A stretch of 64,000 bases of DNA from Papio anubis (GCF_008728515.1 NC_044978.1:2003771-2067770); one strand, 5' to 3'; shown: positions 31,160-44,047, counted from the stretch's first letter. The notes: generated from the letters alone by a model not told the origin. Translations and numbers: made by a program.

Positions 31160-34100
31160 TGTCCATATGTTCTCACTGTTAACTCCCATTTATGAGTGAG
31201 AACACGCAGTGTTTGGTTTACTGTTCCTGTGTTAGTTTGCTGAGAATGATGGTTTCCAGCTTCATCTATGTTCCTGCAAAGGACATGAACTCAACCTTTT
31301 TTATGGCTGTATAGTATTCCAGGTGTATATGTGCCACATTTTCTTAATCCAGTCTATCATTGATGGACATTTGGGTTGGTTCCAAGTCTTTGCTATTGTG
31401 AACAGTGGCACAATAAACATACGTGTTCATGTATCTTTATAGTAGAATGATTTATGATCCTTTGGGTATATACCCAGTAATGGGATTGCTGGGTCAAATG
31501 GTATTTGTGGTTGTAGATCCTTGAGGAATTGCCACACTGTCTTCCACAATGGTTGAACTAATTTACACTCCCACCAGCAGTGTAAAAACGTTCCTATTTC
31601 TCCACATCCTCTCCAGCATCTATTGTTTCCTGACTTTTTAATGATCACCATTCTAACAGGTGTGAGATGGTATCTCATTGTGGTTTTGATTTGCATTTCT
31701 CTGATGGCCTGTGATCATAAGCTTTTGTTCATATGTTTGTCGGCTGCATAAATGTCTTCTTTTAAGAAGTGTCTGTTCATATCCTTTGCCCACTTTTTGA
31801 TGGGTTTGGTTTTTTTCTTATAAATTTGTTTAAATTCTTTGTAGATTCTGGATATTAGCCCTTTGTAAGATGGAGAGATTGCAAAAACTTTCTCCCAATC
31901 TGTAGGTTGCCTGTTCACTCTGATGATATTTTGCTTTGCTGTGAAGAAGTTCTTTAGTTTAATTAGATCCCATTTATCAATTTTGGCTTTTGTTTCCATT
32001 GCTTTTGGTGTTTCAGTCATGAAGTGTTTGCCCATGCCTATGTGCTGAATGGTATTGCCTAGGTTTTCTTCTAGGGTTGTTATGGTTTTAGGTCTTACAT
32101 TTAAGTCTTTAATCCATCTTGAGTTAATTTTTGTATAAGGTGTAAGGAAGGGGTCCAGTTTCCGTTTTCTGCATATGGCTAGCCAGTTTTCCCAGCACCA
32201 TTCATTAAATAGGGAATCCTTTCCCAATTGTAGTTTTGTCAAGTTTGTCAAAGATCAGATGGTTGTAGATGTGTGGTGTTGTTTCTGAGGCCTCTGTGCT
32301 GTTCCATTGGTCTATATATCTGTTTTTTTTTAGCAGTACCATGCTGTTTTGGTTACTGTAGCCTTGTAGTATAGTTTGAAGTCAGGTAGTATGATGCCTC
32401 CAGCTTTGTTCTTTTTGCTTAGGATTGTCACGGCTATACAGGCTCTTTTTTGGTTCCATATGAAATTTAAAGTAGTTTTTTCTAATTCTGTGAAAAAAGT
32501 CAATGTTAGCTTGATGGGGATAGCATTGAATCTATAAATCACTTTGGGCAGTATGGCCATTTTCACAATACTGATTCTTCCTAACCATGAGCATGGAATG
32601 TTTTTCCATTTGTTTGTCTTCTCTCTTATTTCCTTGAGGAGTGGTTTGTAGTTCTCCTTGAAGAGGTCCTTCACATCCCTTGTAAGTTGTATTCCTAGGT
32701 ATTTTATTCTCTTTGTAGCAATTGTGAAAGGAAATTCACTTATGATTTGGTTCTGTGTTTGTCTATTGTAGCTGTATAGCAATGCTTGTGATTTTTGCAC
32801 ATTCATTTTGTATCCTGAGACTTTGCTGAAGTTGCTTATCAGCTTAAGGAGATTTTGGGCTGAGACAATGGAGTTTTCTAAATATACAATCATGTCATTT
32901 GCAAACAGAGACAATTTGACTTCCTCTCTTCCTATCTGAATACCCTTAATTTCTTAATCTTGCCTGATTGTCCTGGCCAGAACTTCCAATATTATCTTGA
33001 ATAGGAGGGGTGAGAGAGGGTATCCTTGTCTTGTGCTGGTTTTCAAAGGGAATGCTTCCAGCTTTTGCCCATTCAGTATGATATTGGCTGTGGGTTTGTC
33101 ATAAATAGCGAGATATGCTCCATCAATACCTAGTTGATTGAGAATTTTTAGCATGAAGGGTTGTTAAATTTTATTGAAGGCCTTTTCTACATCTATTGAG
33201 ATAATCATGTGGTTTTTGTTTTTGGTTCTCTTTATGTGATGGATTACGCTGATTGATTGCATATGTTGAACCAGCCTTGCATCCCAGGCATGAAGCCGAC
33301 TTGATCGTGGTGGATAAGCTTTTTGATGTGCTGCTGGATTCAGTTTGCCAGTATTTTAGTGAGGATTTTCACATCGATGTTCATCAGGGATATTGGCCTA
33401 AAATTCTTTTTTGTGTGTCTCTGCCAGGCTTTGTTATCAGGATGATGCTGGCCTCATAAAATGAGTTAGGGGGGATTCCCTCTTTTTCTATTGTTTAGAA
33501 TAGTTTTAGAAGGAATGGTACCAGCTCCTCTTTGTACCTCTGGTAGAATTCGGCTGTGAATTTGTCTGGTCCTGGACTTTTTTTGGTTGGTAGGCTATGA
33601 GTTACTGCCTCAATTTCAGAACTCATTATTGGTGTATTCAGGGATTCGACTTTTTCCTGATTTAGTCTTGGGAGGGTGTATGTGTCCAGGAATTTATGCA
33701 TTTCTTCTAGATTTTCTAATTTATTTGCTTAGAGGTGTTTATAGTATCCTCTGATGATCGTCTGTGGGATCAGTGGTGATATCCCCTTCACCATTTTTTA
33801 TTGTGTCTATTTGATTTTTCTCTTTTTCTTTATTAGTTTGGCTAGCACTCTATTTTGTTAATCTTTTCAAAAAACCAGCTCCTGGATTCATTGATTTTTT
33901 GAAGGGTTTTTTGTGTCTCTATCTCCTTCAGTTCTTCTCTGATCTTAGTTATTTCTTGCCTTCTGCTAGCTTTTGAATTTGTTTGCTCTTGCTTCTCTAG
34001 CTCTTTTGTGATGTTAGGGTGTCGATTTTAAATCTTTCTCACTTTTACCTGTGGGCATTTAGTGCTATAAATTTCCCTCTAAACACTGCTTTAGCTGTGT

Positions 34101-34687
34101 CCCAGAGATTTTGGTACGTTGTGTTTTTGTTTTCATTGGTTTCAAAGAACTTATTTATTTCTGCCTTAATTTCATTATTTACCCAGTAGTCATTCAGGAG
34201 CAGGTTGTTCAGTTTCCATGTAATTGTGCAGTTTTTAGTGAGTTTCTTAATTCTGAGTACTAATTTGATTGCACTGTGGTCTGAAAGATTGTTTGTTATG
34301 ATTTCCATTCTTTTGCATTTGCTAAGGAGTGTTTTACTTCCAATTATGTGGTCAATTTTAGAATAAGTCCGATTTGGTGTTGAGAAGAATGTATATTCTG
34401 TTGATTTGCGTGGGGAGAGTTCTGTAGATGTCTATTAGGTCTGCTTGGTCCAGAGCTGAGTTCAAGTCCTGAATATCCTTTTTAATTTTCTGTCTCGTTG
34501 ATCTAACATTGACAGTGGGGTGTTAAAGTCTCCCACTATTATTGTGTGGGAGTCTAAGTCTGTTTGTAGGTCTCTAAGGACTTGCTTTATGAATCTAGGT
34601 GCTCCTGTATTGGGTGCATATATATTTAGGATAGTTAGCTCTTCTTGTTGCATTGATCTCTTTACTATTATGTAATGCCCTTCTTTG
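31160..34687 (-). pseudogene. L1 ORF2 remnant lacking the endonuclease N-terminus
   Basis: Pieces of the ORF2 frame appear in several registers because of frameshifts: endonuclease/linker (~34045-34680), RT N-terminus (~33495-33700), RT core (~32330-33155), C-terminal region (~31715-32250) and the Cys/His motif (~31427-31696). The motif C-WRG-C-GEIGTFL-H-CWWE-C is complete. The RT catalytic motif reads FAND: the first Asp of FADD is Asn (plus-strand bases 32898-32900). With truncation and frameshifts this copy is inactive. Confidence 0.9.
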
Positions 34688-34697
34688 GAATTAGACT

Positions 34698-35515
34698 TTA
34701 TTTTTAACAGACAGATGGCATTGTGAATCCTAATGCTTGTTAGGTTGCCTTCTGTGAGCTGTTCTAAAGGATAAGGAACTAAAGGAAGCACTCCAAGATC
34801 ATTTCTACACTTTTCAGCAGCATCAGCAGGAGTGTGAAATAATTCTTCCTTTCAGTCTGCTTACTTGTACTTGGTTGGTCTATTATGCTATATAAAGATG
34901 ACCAAAAAAAGCATACTTTGAGTGTGGTGCCTGTCACATCCCAGACTGTGAAAGGGTACTAGACTGTTTGCTAAAGGATATGATTTTGCCCTTTGTCTTA
35001 ATGAGCAGTTGGAAGATTGCAAGGCATGAAATGGGGTGACAGGGAATTAATGCATGTTCACCTACAGCCAACAGTGTTCTACATTTAGTTATTTTCTCTT
35101 CCTTTGAACCTGCCACAGTCATGTTAGAAAAACAATGATCTGATTTCAGAATATGAGGGAGAATGTATGAACCAGAAATGTAGTGCCGTATGTAAGCACG
35201 AAGCTCTTTCTATGAACCACCATTTTTCACTCTCTCCATTTTCTTTTTCTTCTGCAGTCACAGTTTAACTGTGTAATTACTCAGAGTTTATTTTTAAAAT
35301 AAGCAAGTACTCCCTCTTTGAAAACATAAGCTGCTGCAGAAATATAGATGATACTGTTATTTTGGCTATAATTATTACAGGGGTTGAGATTTCCGTGTAG
35401 AATCACACTAGAGTCGGTGATATCCAAAAGGTTAGTGGAGCCATGAATGACAACAAGTCAAGCAATTAGGTGGAATTGCAAAAAGTGTGAATCAATAATA
35501 TTCAAATAGCATTTA
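34698..35515. other. Unassigned intergenic DNA
   Basis: No gene or repeat recognised between the antisense L1 and the next Alu. Confidence 0.5.
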
Positions 35516-35528
35516 TTGAGCACCTCTT

Positions 35529-35846
35529 TTTTCTTTCTTTCTTTTTTTTTTTTTCTGATGGAGTCTTGCTCTTGCTCTCTGTTTCCCACGCTAGTGTGCA
35601 GTGGTGCAATTTTGGCTTACTGAAACCTCCACCTGCAGGGCTAAAGTGATCCTCCCATCTCAGCCTCCCTGGTAGGTGGTACTACAGGCACGTGCCAACA
35701 TGCCTGGCTAAATTTTTTGCCTTTTTAGGAGAATCGGGGTTTCACCATGTTGGCTAGGCTGGTCTGGAAGTCCTGGGCTCAAGTGATCCACTCACCTCGG
35801 CCTCCCAAAACGCTGGGATTACAGGTGTGAGCCACCACGCCCAGCC
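35529..35846 (-). mobile_element. Alu (full length, antisense, old)
   Basis: A CT/T-rich left end leads into antisense Alu text, ending 'gccaccacgcccagcc'. A perfect 13-bp duplication 'ttgagcacctctt' flanks it (35516-35528 and 35847-35859). The left arm is diverged ('gtttcccacgctagtgtg'). Confidence 0.94.
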
Positions 35847-35894
35847 TTGAGCACCTCTTCTGTGGCAGGACTGTACTGACGTTCATTTCTAAGG

Positions 35895-36130
35895 AGGGTT
35901 ACCAGATTAGCCAAAGCCAAAACAAAATAAAAAAATGAAGCAAAACAAGAAAATCAACGAAAAATACAAGAGGACACCCAGTTAAATAGTAATTTGAATT
36001 TCAGATTAACAATGTATCTTTTTTTGGTATAAGTATGTCCCAAATATTGCATAGACATACTGAAAAATGATTTTCTGTTTACCTGAGATTCATGCTAAAT
36101 TGGGCATCCTGTATGCTGTCTGGCAATTCT
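35895..36130. mobile_element. Palindromic MITE-like DNA element
   Basis: The left end 'agggttaccagattag' is the near complement of the right end 'gctgtctggcaattct'. The interior repeats this symmetry: 'acacccagttaaat' and 'aatttcagattaacaatg' on the left, 'ttacctgagattcatg' and 'aaattgggcatcctg' on the right. This fits the largely palindromic MER53-type MITE, a name given from memory with moderate confidence. Confidence 0.65.
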
Positions 36131-36839
36131 ATTTAAAAGATAAAAAGCCTGAATCCCTGAGCCTGAGATGCTCCCTGTAGCAAGGGGGTCAGCCTGTCAA
36201 TGCTGCTGGTTAGAGCTGCATGGAGTGGAGCAACATACTTTGTCAGCACAGTGTACGGTGTCAGCTAACACACTTAGCCCATCCTTTTTCTTTCTCTCGC
36301 TGGAAACGTGTCCATTGGCTGCTCAAAAATATTTAGCTGGTGCTGAGATTCTTCAATTCTACCTAAGACTGATTCCCTCTCACCCAAATCTACTCTTACC
36401 AAGAGAAGGTTCTCAAAAAATGGCACAGAATTGGAAGTGAATAAATCAGTTTAATCTGAATAAGATTATGAAATTATGGGAATTTTCCTTCCCTTGGTGT
36501 GTGTAACTAGGAAGCTTCTGAAGTCATATGATGCTAGATTCTGATTTTAGCCAGCATGTAGCACAAAAGCAAAAACTCTTAACTGACTTGGAAGTTGTAT
36601 CTAGTCATGTGTTTTGCTTCTTACCTTTCAGAAACGGATGGGACCATTGTAACTGCATCTCTATATTTTATCCTGAGAACGCCCACAAGCAGTAGCAGGT
36701 TCCTTATCCAGATGCTGAATTTCTGTCTTGCACTCAGGATTGCCAGACGGTTGCCCCTCAGACAGAGAGGTGGAAGTAGCATGTTACGGGAGTTAGAATC
36801 TCTAAACTCCGGCCCTTACCTCTGCCTAATTTACTAGCT
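36131..36839. other. Unassigned intergenic DNA
   Basis: No family recognised. The frames at 36168-36440 and 36595-36837 show no domain. Confidence 0.45.
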
Positions 36840-37245
36840 GGCTTGGTTCTTAGTGCACATTGGCAAAATCTGGTTGGTTCTTCCGCTGGTGTCACTTGGG
36901 ATCATTCATGTGGTGGTGTCACTGGATGACTCAACTGAAGCTGGAGGTTCCAGGATGGCCTTGCTCACGTCTGTCTTTTGGCTGCCAGCTAAGGCATCCT
37001 GTGTTTTCTCCACATGACTTCTCATTCTCCAACAGGGTAGACGGGCCATCTTCATAGCAGAGTGATTTCAAACAAAAGCTGCAAAACCTCTTCAATGCCT
37101 AGACTTAGAACTGGCAAGATGTCACATCTATTACATTCTGTTGGCCTAAGCATTCTGTTGGCCTCAGGTCAGCCAAGATTCAATGTGGGATGCATTTAGG
37201 GAGATGTCTTCCATTCAAGGCCATCTTGTAACAATCTACAGATAC
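36840..37245 (-). mobile_element. Possible ancient LTR-like repeat
   Basis: 'tgactcaactgaagctggag', 'tggatggccttgctcac'-like text and 'attcaaggccatcttgtaac' resemble the complement of a mammalian LTR of the MER/MLT kind. An 18-bp tandem duplication around 'cattctgttggcct' lies near 37134-37165. The call is weak. Confidence 0.35.
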
Positions 37246-38431
37246 CTAAATTGAGACATGGAATGCTTAAATAACTTGCCTTAGATCATATTATTTTTAA
37301 GTAGTAGAAAAACGTTTTAAACCCGTATAGGCCTTTCATTGTTACTTCAGGCCACAGATTATTTCAATCGTGTTGCTATTTATCCAACATAACTTCCTAG
37401 AAGGATAACAATTATTTAGGTGCATAAATTCTCATATTTTTGTTTTTAAAATCACTTTATAATTATTCTTGGAATTCCCATTTATTTAAAAAGCTACTTA
37501 TGGAGAATTTTAAGCAATTATAATTAATACCTAATGTCCTACACTTTGGTTTAAATGCCAAAAAAAATAGAAAAATATGGATTCACACTTATATCTTTAT
37601 TTTTGCCTTTATAAAAATAAAGGATGAGTTAAATGATACGGAATAAATTGCATCAATTCATTCCATCTAGAACAAGGTGAATGGGAGTGGAGGAAGAATG
37701 GTAGACAATCTATCTTTGATTCATAAAAAAAGACTAAGAAAAGCTAGTCCACAACTGTAGCTAATTCTAAGAAATGCATTATAAAAATGTTCTTAGCTAG
37801 TCTTTAATGGGTTTAGGTATGCATTTTGAGACTGAAATGCATAATTGGAAATGATTTCTCCAAGCAAACAAAATTTCATATCCTAGTCCATTAAGTTTTG
37901 GACCAGTACATGTGATGAGACAGATGCAATATCATCTTTTAACATGTTAGGAAAAATATTGGCATATTTAATGCAAATGAAAAAAACTGTTCAGATATGT
38001 AATGCAAACCGAAAGGAGTATTTACTGATAAGGTTGACTAGGCATTTCTACTTTGAGATACAAATCCAACCTAAAAAAATTAATTTAAAACACTTATTAA
38101 GTGCTCCAAAGTTGACCTAACTTTTCTTTATCAAGTGTTAAAAAAGGAAAACTAGTTTCATTTTGACTGGTCATTGATTATTTATAAATTGCTTCCTTTC
38201 TCCAAATGGAATTGCATATTTTTTGTATGTGATTCTATTTAGATTTGTATACAAGGGAGCAAATCACAGAAGAAGTTACACTGAAAAAGGTTTCAAAGAA
38301 ACAAGAAAAGTAGAAAACTTCTAGGGCTATGTGGAATTTTCAAAATTTGTGAGATGTCAAAGTTTGCAATTTGAGGCAAAGAAACAATACCGTATTTACT
38401 TATTTCTTGGAGATAAGATTCTGATCTTTGG
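37246..38431. other. Unassigned AT-rich intergenic DNA
   Basis: Nothing recognisable. No open frame of note. Confidence 0.5.
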
Positions 38432-39554
38432 AATTGAAGCAGATAGAGACACAAAAAAACCTTCAAAAAATCAGCAAATTCAGGAGCTGTTTTGTTTTTG
38501 AAAAAATTAATAAAGTAGATAGACTGCTAGATAGGCTAAAGAAGAAAAGAGAGAAGAATCAAATAGACACAATCAGAAATGGTAAGGGGTATATCACCAC
38601 TGACCCCACAGAAATACAAACAACCATCAGAGACTGCTATATACAGCTCTATGCACATAAACTAGAAAATCTAGAAGAAATGAATAAATTCCTGGACACA
38701 TATGACCTCCCATGACTGAACCAGGAAGAAATTGAATCCCTCAATAGACCAATAATGAGTTCTGAAATTGAGGAAGTAATAAATAGCCCATCAAACAAAA
38801 GAAGAGCCGAGGACCAAAGGATTTACAGCAGAATTCTAACAGAGGTACAAACAGGAACTGGTACAATTTCTATTGAAACTATTCCAAACAGCTGAAAGGA
38901 GGGACTCTTCCCTAACTCATTTATGAGGCCAGACTCATCCTGATACCAAAACCTAGCAGAGATACAACAAAAAAGAAAGTTTCCCACCAATATCCCTGAT
39001 AAATATCGATGCAAAAATCCTCAATAAAATACTGGCAAACCGAATCCAGCAGCACATCAAAAAGCTTATCCACCATGATCAAGTTGGCTTCATCCCTGAG
39101 ATGCAAGGTTGGTTCAACACATGCTAATCAATAAATGTAATTCATCACATAAACAGATCTAAAGACAAAAACCACATGATTTATCTTAATAGATGCAGAA
39201 AAGATCTTTGATAAAATTCAACATCCCTTCATGTTAAAAACTCTCAATAAACTAGGTATTGAAAGAACATACCTCAAAATAGTAAGAGCCATATATGACA
39301 AACCTACAGCCAATATCATACTGAATGGGCAAAAGCTGGAAGCATTCCCTTTCAAAACCAGTACAAGACAGGGATGCCCTCTCTCACTCCACCTATTCAA
39401 CATAGTATTGGAGTTCTGGCCAGGAAAATCAGGCAAGAGAAAGAAATAAAGGCTGGGTATTCAACTAGGAAGAGAGGAAGTCAAATTGTCTTTGTTTGCA
39501 GATGACATGACCCTATATCTAAAAAACCCCATTGTCTCAACCCCAAAGCTTCTT

Positions 39555-39867
39555 TTCTTCTTCCTTTTTTTTAAGATAGGAGTCTCGCTCTGTCACCTAG
39601 GCTGGAGTTCAGTGGCACGATCTTGGCTCACTGCAAGCTCTGCCTGCTGGGTTCACATCATTCTCCTGCCTCAGCCTCCTGAGTAGCTGGGACTACAGGC
39701 ACCCGCCACCACTCCCCGCTAATTTTTTTTTTGTTTTTTTAGTAGAGATGGGGTTTCACCGTGTTAGCCAGGATGGTCTTGATCTCCTGACCTCATGATC
39801 TGCCTGTCTCGGCCTCCCAAAGTGCTAGGATTACAGGCATGAGCCACTAAGCCTGGCCCTCAGCCAC
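39555..39867 (-). mobile_element. Alu (full length, antisense) inside L1
   Basis: A CT/T-rich left end, then 'ggagtctcgctctgtcacc' through to 'gagccactaagcctggcc'. The 10-bp duplication 'aaagcttctt' flanks it (39545-39554 and 39868-39877). It interrupts L1 ORF2 just after FADD. Confidence 0.93.
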
Positions 39868-41274
39868 AAAGCTTCTTAAGCTGATAAGCAACTTCAGCAA
39901 AGTCTCAGGATACAAAATTAATGTGCAAAAATCACTAGCATTCTTATGCACAAACAACAGGAGTGCAGAAAATACAAATCATGAGTAAACTCTCATTCAC
40001 AATTGCTACAAAGAGAGTAAAAATACCTAGGAATACAGCTAACGAGGGAAGTGGAGGACCTCTTCAAAGAGAACTACAAACCACTGTTCAAAGAAATCAG
40101 AGAGGACACAAACAAATGAAAAAAACATTCCATTCTCATGGATAGGAGGAATCAATATCACCAAAATGGCCATACTGCCCAAAGCAATTTATAGATTCCA
40201 CGCTATTCCTATAAAACTACCATTGACATTCTTCACAGAAATAATAATAATAAAAAACTATTTTAAAATTCATGTAGGACCAAAAAAGAGCCTAAATAGC
40301 CAAGGCAATCCTAAGCAAAAAGAATAAAGCTGGAGGCATCACTCTACCTGACTTCAAACTATACTACAGTGCTACAGTAACTTAAACAGCATGGTACTGG
40401 TATAAAAACAGACACATACACCAATGGAACAGAATAGACAACCTGGAAATAAGACTGCACACCTACAACCATCTGATCTTCGATAAACCTGACAAAAACA
40501 AGCAATGAGGAAATAATTCCCTATTTAATAAATGGTGCCCAGGAGAACTGGATAGCTATATACAGAAAATTGAAACTGGGAACCATATATAAAAGTCAAC
40601 TCAAGATGGATTAAAGACATAAATATAAAGCCCAAAACAATAAAAACCCTAGAAGAATGTGTAGGCAATACTGTTCAGGACATAGGCATGGGCAAAGATT
40701 TCATGACAGAAACACGAAAAGCAATGACAACAAAAGCAAAAATTGACAAATTGGGATGTAATTAAAATAAAGAGCTTCTGCACAGCATAAGAAACTATCA
40801 TCAGAGAGAACAGACAACCTACAACATGGAAGAAAATTTTCACAATCTATCCATCTGACAAAGGTCTATATCTAGCATCTCTAAGGAACTTAAACAAATT
40901 TACAAAAAAAAAACCCCAAAAAAACCCAACCCCATTAAAAGGGGCGCAAAGGACATGAACAGATAGATACTCCTCAAAAGAAGACATACATGCAGCCAAC
41001 AAACATATGAAAGAAGGCTCAACATCACTGATCATTAGAGAAATGCAAATCAAAACCACAATGAGATACCATCTCTTGCCAGCTAGATGTTGATTATTAA
41101 AAAGTAAAAAACAACAGTTGCTGGCAAGGTTGTGGAGAAAAAGGAATGCTTTTACACTGTTGGTGGGAGTCTAAATTAGTTCAACCATTGTGGAAGACAA
41201 TGTGGCAATTTTTCAAAGATCTAGAAGCAGAAAAACCATTTGACCCAGCAATCCCATTACTGGGTATATACCAA

Positions 41275-41352
41275 AAGGAATATAAATAAAGGAATATAAA
41301 TAAATATAAAGGAATATAAATCATTCTGTGGTAAAAATCATTCTGTGGTAAA
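41275..41352 (+). repeat. Local tandem expansions within L1
   Basis: 'aaggaatataaat' occurs three times, and 'atcattctgtggtaaa' twice back to back. These expand a stretch of L1 ORF2 C-terminal coding sequence that normally has each motif once. Confidence 0.85.
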
Positions 41353-41835
41353 GATACATGTATGTTCATTGCAGCACTATTCACAATAGTAAAGACATGA
41401 AATCAATCCAAATGCCCATCAGTGACAGACTGGATAAAGAAAATGTGGTACATATATTCCTGGAATTCTATGCAGCTATAGAAAGGAACAAGATCATGTC
41501 CTTTACAGGGATGTGGATGGAGCTGGAAGCTGTTATCCTCAGCAAACTAACGCAGGAACAGAAAACCAAGCACCACGTATTCTCACTTATAAGTGGGAGC
41601 TGAACAATGAGGACACAAGGACACCTGGGAGGGAACAACCTACACTGTGGCCTGTTGTGGGGGACGGTGGAAGGGAGACTATCAGAAAGAATAGCTAATG
41701 GATGCTGGGCTTAATACCTAGGTGATAGGTTGATCTGTGCACATGTTTACCTATGCAACAAACTTGCACATCCTGTACATGTACCCTCAAACTTAAAATA
41801 AAAATTGATGAAAAATAAAATAAAATAAAATAAAA

Positions 41836-42539
41836 CCTTTCAGTTTACAGACAAAAAAGGATCGTTTCCGCTGTTAGGATAAAATATAGCAAAATTCAAG
41901 GGCTATGTGTTCCCATTCAAGAATTATTATTTGACAGCTTTGAACTTGTCATTAACTTTCCATTAACTCAGTTTCTATTCTGTATAATGGGTATAAGGAC
42001 ATGAGGTTGGCTTAGGGATACATTTTTTTGTTCTTCCATAGATTTAAAATAGCCATAAGTGATTGGGGAGGAAAACTACGCACCTTGTCATGGCACTACT
42101 ATGGCCATAGCGTGCGTCGGGCTGTACTAGACAGTCATGAGTGGAGGTCAGATGGGAGGGAGGCAGTGGTGCTAGTGCTCCTTAGACTAGGAAGGAGGCA
42201 CCATGAACAGAGCAGGGCGACTGGGGCCATATGTCCCCTCTACTGTCTGTGATTCTGCTCCTTTATGGAAAATCCCAGAAACTTCCAGTCTATGACACAT
42301 CTTACAATTGGGACAGAGATACTTTCTCATGATAGTGACAAGATAAGCTGAACCTCATTTTTTTTTTTTTCTGGAAAGCATTGATTCTGTCTTTCTGTAC
42401 TATTATGGAAAACTTGGTCAAATTTGCAAGTACCTACACTCAGTGGAAGAACTATGCTCACAGATTTTGAAGGGAACTGGTGTGGGTGCTTCAACATTTA
42501 AAGAATATAATGAAAACACTAGATATATTTAAACTAGAC
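41836..42539. other. Unassigned intergenic DNA
   Basis: GC-richer at 42060-42240, where 'gcgtgcgtcgggctgtac' keeps several CpGs. No known family or domain recognised in the 74-codon frame at 42028-42252. Confidence 0.45.
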
Positions 42540-42665
42540 ATTATTCATTCATTTAATAAACGTTTATCAAAAAACAATTGTGTTTTGAGTACTGTACTTG
42601 ACATCGGAGATTAGTCGTGAGCAAGATAAGACATGGTCTCTATGCTCAGGGAGCTTGTATATGAG
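42540..42665 (-). mobile_element. L2 3' end, antisense fragment
   Basis: 'attcattcatttaataaacg' and 'gtgttttgagtactgtactt' followed by 'gtctctatgctcagggagc' are the complement of the L2 3' end. It has the same family features as the plus-strand L2 at 15.6-15.8 kb. Confidence 0.6.
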
Positions 42666-43489
42666 ATGCTGCTAGCTTCAAAAGAAGAAATCTAATCATT
42701 GCCAAAATCAGTTGAATGAAAACCATCATCAGGATCCAGAGAACAATAGTCTTCACATGATGTGATTCTGAAGTAATGAATAATAATAATAAATGCAGCA
42801 GTCTACATACAGAGAATGCCTTGTTTTATGTAACAGAGACATGTACTATCATTTATTACAGCCTCCATGCAAATAGTTTTTGCTAAAATATTTCAAGGGG
42901 CCAAGTTTAGGAATCAAATAGAAAAGCAGCTGTATTTATTTGCATATATTTGCATGAACACTATACATTTTTCACTGGAAATTAGAATTTTAAAAAGTTA
43001 TATCAAAAATGCAAGTTTTGAAGTTTTCTTCTCTCAATGACTTCTTATCATCCTATTCATGGTTTCCCAAGAACCCAAACCAGAGGTTTGGAATACATAT
43101 TTAAAAGCTTTTCTTCACTAACCATATTAAAAAAAATACAACATTTGCCTTTTTAAATGTCATAGATATGCAATCCTACTGAAATCTGAGCCCAGAAACA
43201 GTGATAACCAGAGTAATTATAGTGTCTAGTGCTGGGGAATGATAAAAGATGAAATAGTGAGTTCCACATGCCACCCTTCTAAATTGGAGTCAAAGATGTG
43301 GTTCCACTTGTAAGCCTCTTCATGTCTAGACAGAATAACAAGGCTTTGGTGCATTTTTAACTAGTTCAGTCTTTCACTGGAGTTTCAGCACTGTTGTCAT
43401 TTTCCGATCATGGTTTTTATAATAGTTAATAATAGCAATAATAATAACAGGTATCATATGTTATTTCCTTGATATATAATTGTCACTTT
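42666..43489. other. Unassigned intergenic DNA
   Basis: No family or gene recognised. Contains a short (TAA)n run at 42780-42793 and another near 43420-43450. Confidence 0.5.
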
Positions 43490-43700
43490 CTTAACTGCCT
43501 TTGTCATTTTATTTAATCATCAGGAAAAAAACAATCCTATGAGGTAAGCACTGTAATTGTATTCATTTTCAGATGAGAAACTGGAATTTACAGAAGTGAT
43601 CCAAACAAACATACAGAGTTAATAAACTGACTAGCTAGTATTCAAACTAGACCAGTCTGATTCCAAACCTCAAAGTGTTCATCTCTATCCTATTAAGAAA
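43490..43700 (-). mobile_element. MIR, antisense
   Basis: The complement of the MIR core is visible in order: 'cctatgaggtaagcactg', 'ttcattttcagatgagaaac', 'ttaataaactgactagctag' and 'ctagaccagtctgattcc'. Confidence 0.7.
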
Positions 43701-43910
43701 AACAGTAAGACAGAAATTAAAATAGAACCATTTGTCTTGAGAAAAACAAATCCACGTCACTTAGATAGGAATAGAAATGGGATTTCATATAGATGTGAGG
43801 TGCTTATGTAAAAATGATTACACATTCTTTATATAAACTATATGCATGATGAAACATAAACATTATGATAGATTGTTTTATTCTCACTCTTTATTGAAAG
43901 TAGTGGTTTA

Positions 43911-44047
43911 GGCTGGGCATGATGACTCACACCTGTAAGTTGTGACAGGAGGATTAACTGGGAAGGGCATGAGGAGAGTTGGAGGGGGATGGAAGATGGA
44001 CCTGTTCTACATTGTGACTCTGACTGCTAAGTATGGTTAAAAAGAAA
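43911..44047 (+). mobile_element. Chimeric Alu-headed insertion with perfect target-site duplication
   Basis: A 137-bp insertion lies between perfect 15-bp copies of 'gaaagtagtggttta' (43896-43910 and 44048-44062). Its first ~28 bp are an Alu head ('ggctgggcatgatgactc'). The sequence then switches to non-Alu text ('aactgggaagggcatgag', 'atggacctgttctacattg') resembling an old L1M/HAL1-type 3' tail. It ends in a short A-rich stretch. The duplication shows a single retrotransposition event, so the two parts were joined before or during insertion. Confidence 0.8.

Larger units (their letters stand above)
30638..34687 (-). mobile_element. 5'-truncated L1PA, antisense, with a young Alu in its tail
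   Basis: The target-site duplication 'gaattagact' occurs at 30628-30637 and, 4 kb away, at 34688-34697. This defines the insertion precisely. Reading the minus strand, the element begins inside the ORF2 endonuclease (Lys-Glu-Gly-His-Tyr-Ile) and runs through RT, the Cys/His motif and the 3' UTR to a T-rich left end. The plus strand near 30965 reads 'actttaagttctgggata', the complement of the 3' end. An AluY-type element sits in the A-tail. Confidence 0.93.
38432..41603 (+). pseudogene. L1 ORF2 remnant, multiply broken
   Basis: Fragments of the ORF2 protein appear in changing frames: linker (38428-38715), RT palm with 'Arg-Gln-Gly-Cys-Pro-Leu-Ser' (39231-39449), FADD (from 39486), and the C-terminal end before the 3' UTR (41358-41603). 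It is older and more broken than the 15.8-kb copy. Confidence 0.88.
38432..41820 (+). mobile_element. 5'-truncated L1PA/L1PB, split by an Alu
   Basis: Starts in the ORF2 linker ('attgaagcagatagagacac') and extends to the 3' UTR and an (AAAAT)n tail ending near 41835. Many frameshifts and stops break ORF2. The RT motif FADD survives at about 39490-39510, and the thumb and C-terminal regions are still readable. An Alu is inserted at 39555-39867. A local expansion of 'ggaatataaat' and 'atcattctgtggtaaa' units lies at 41275-41352. Confidence 0.92.
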
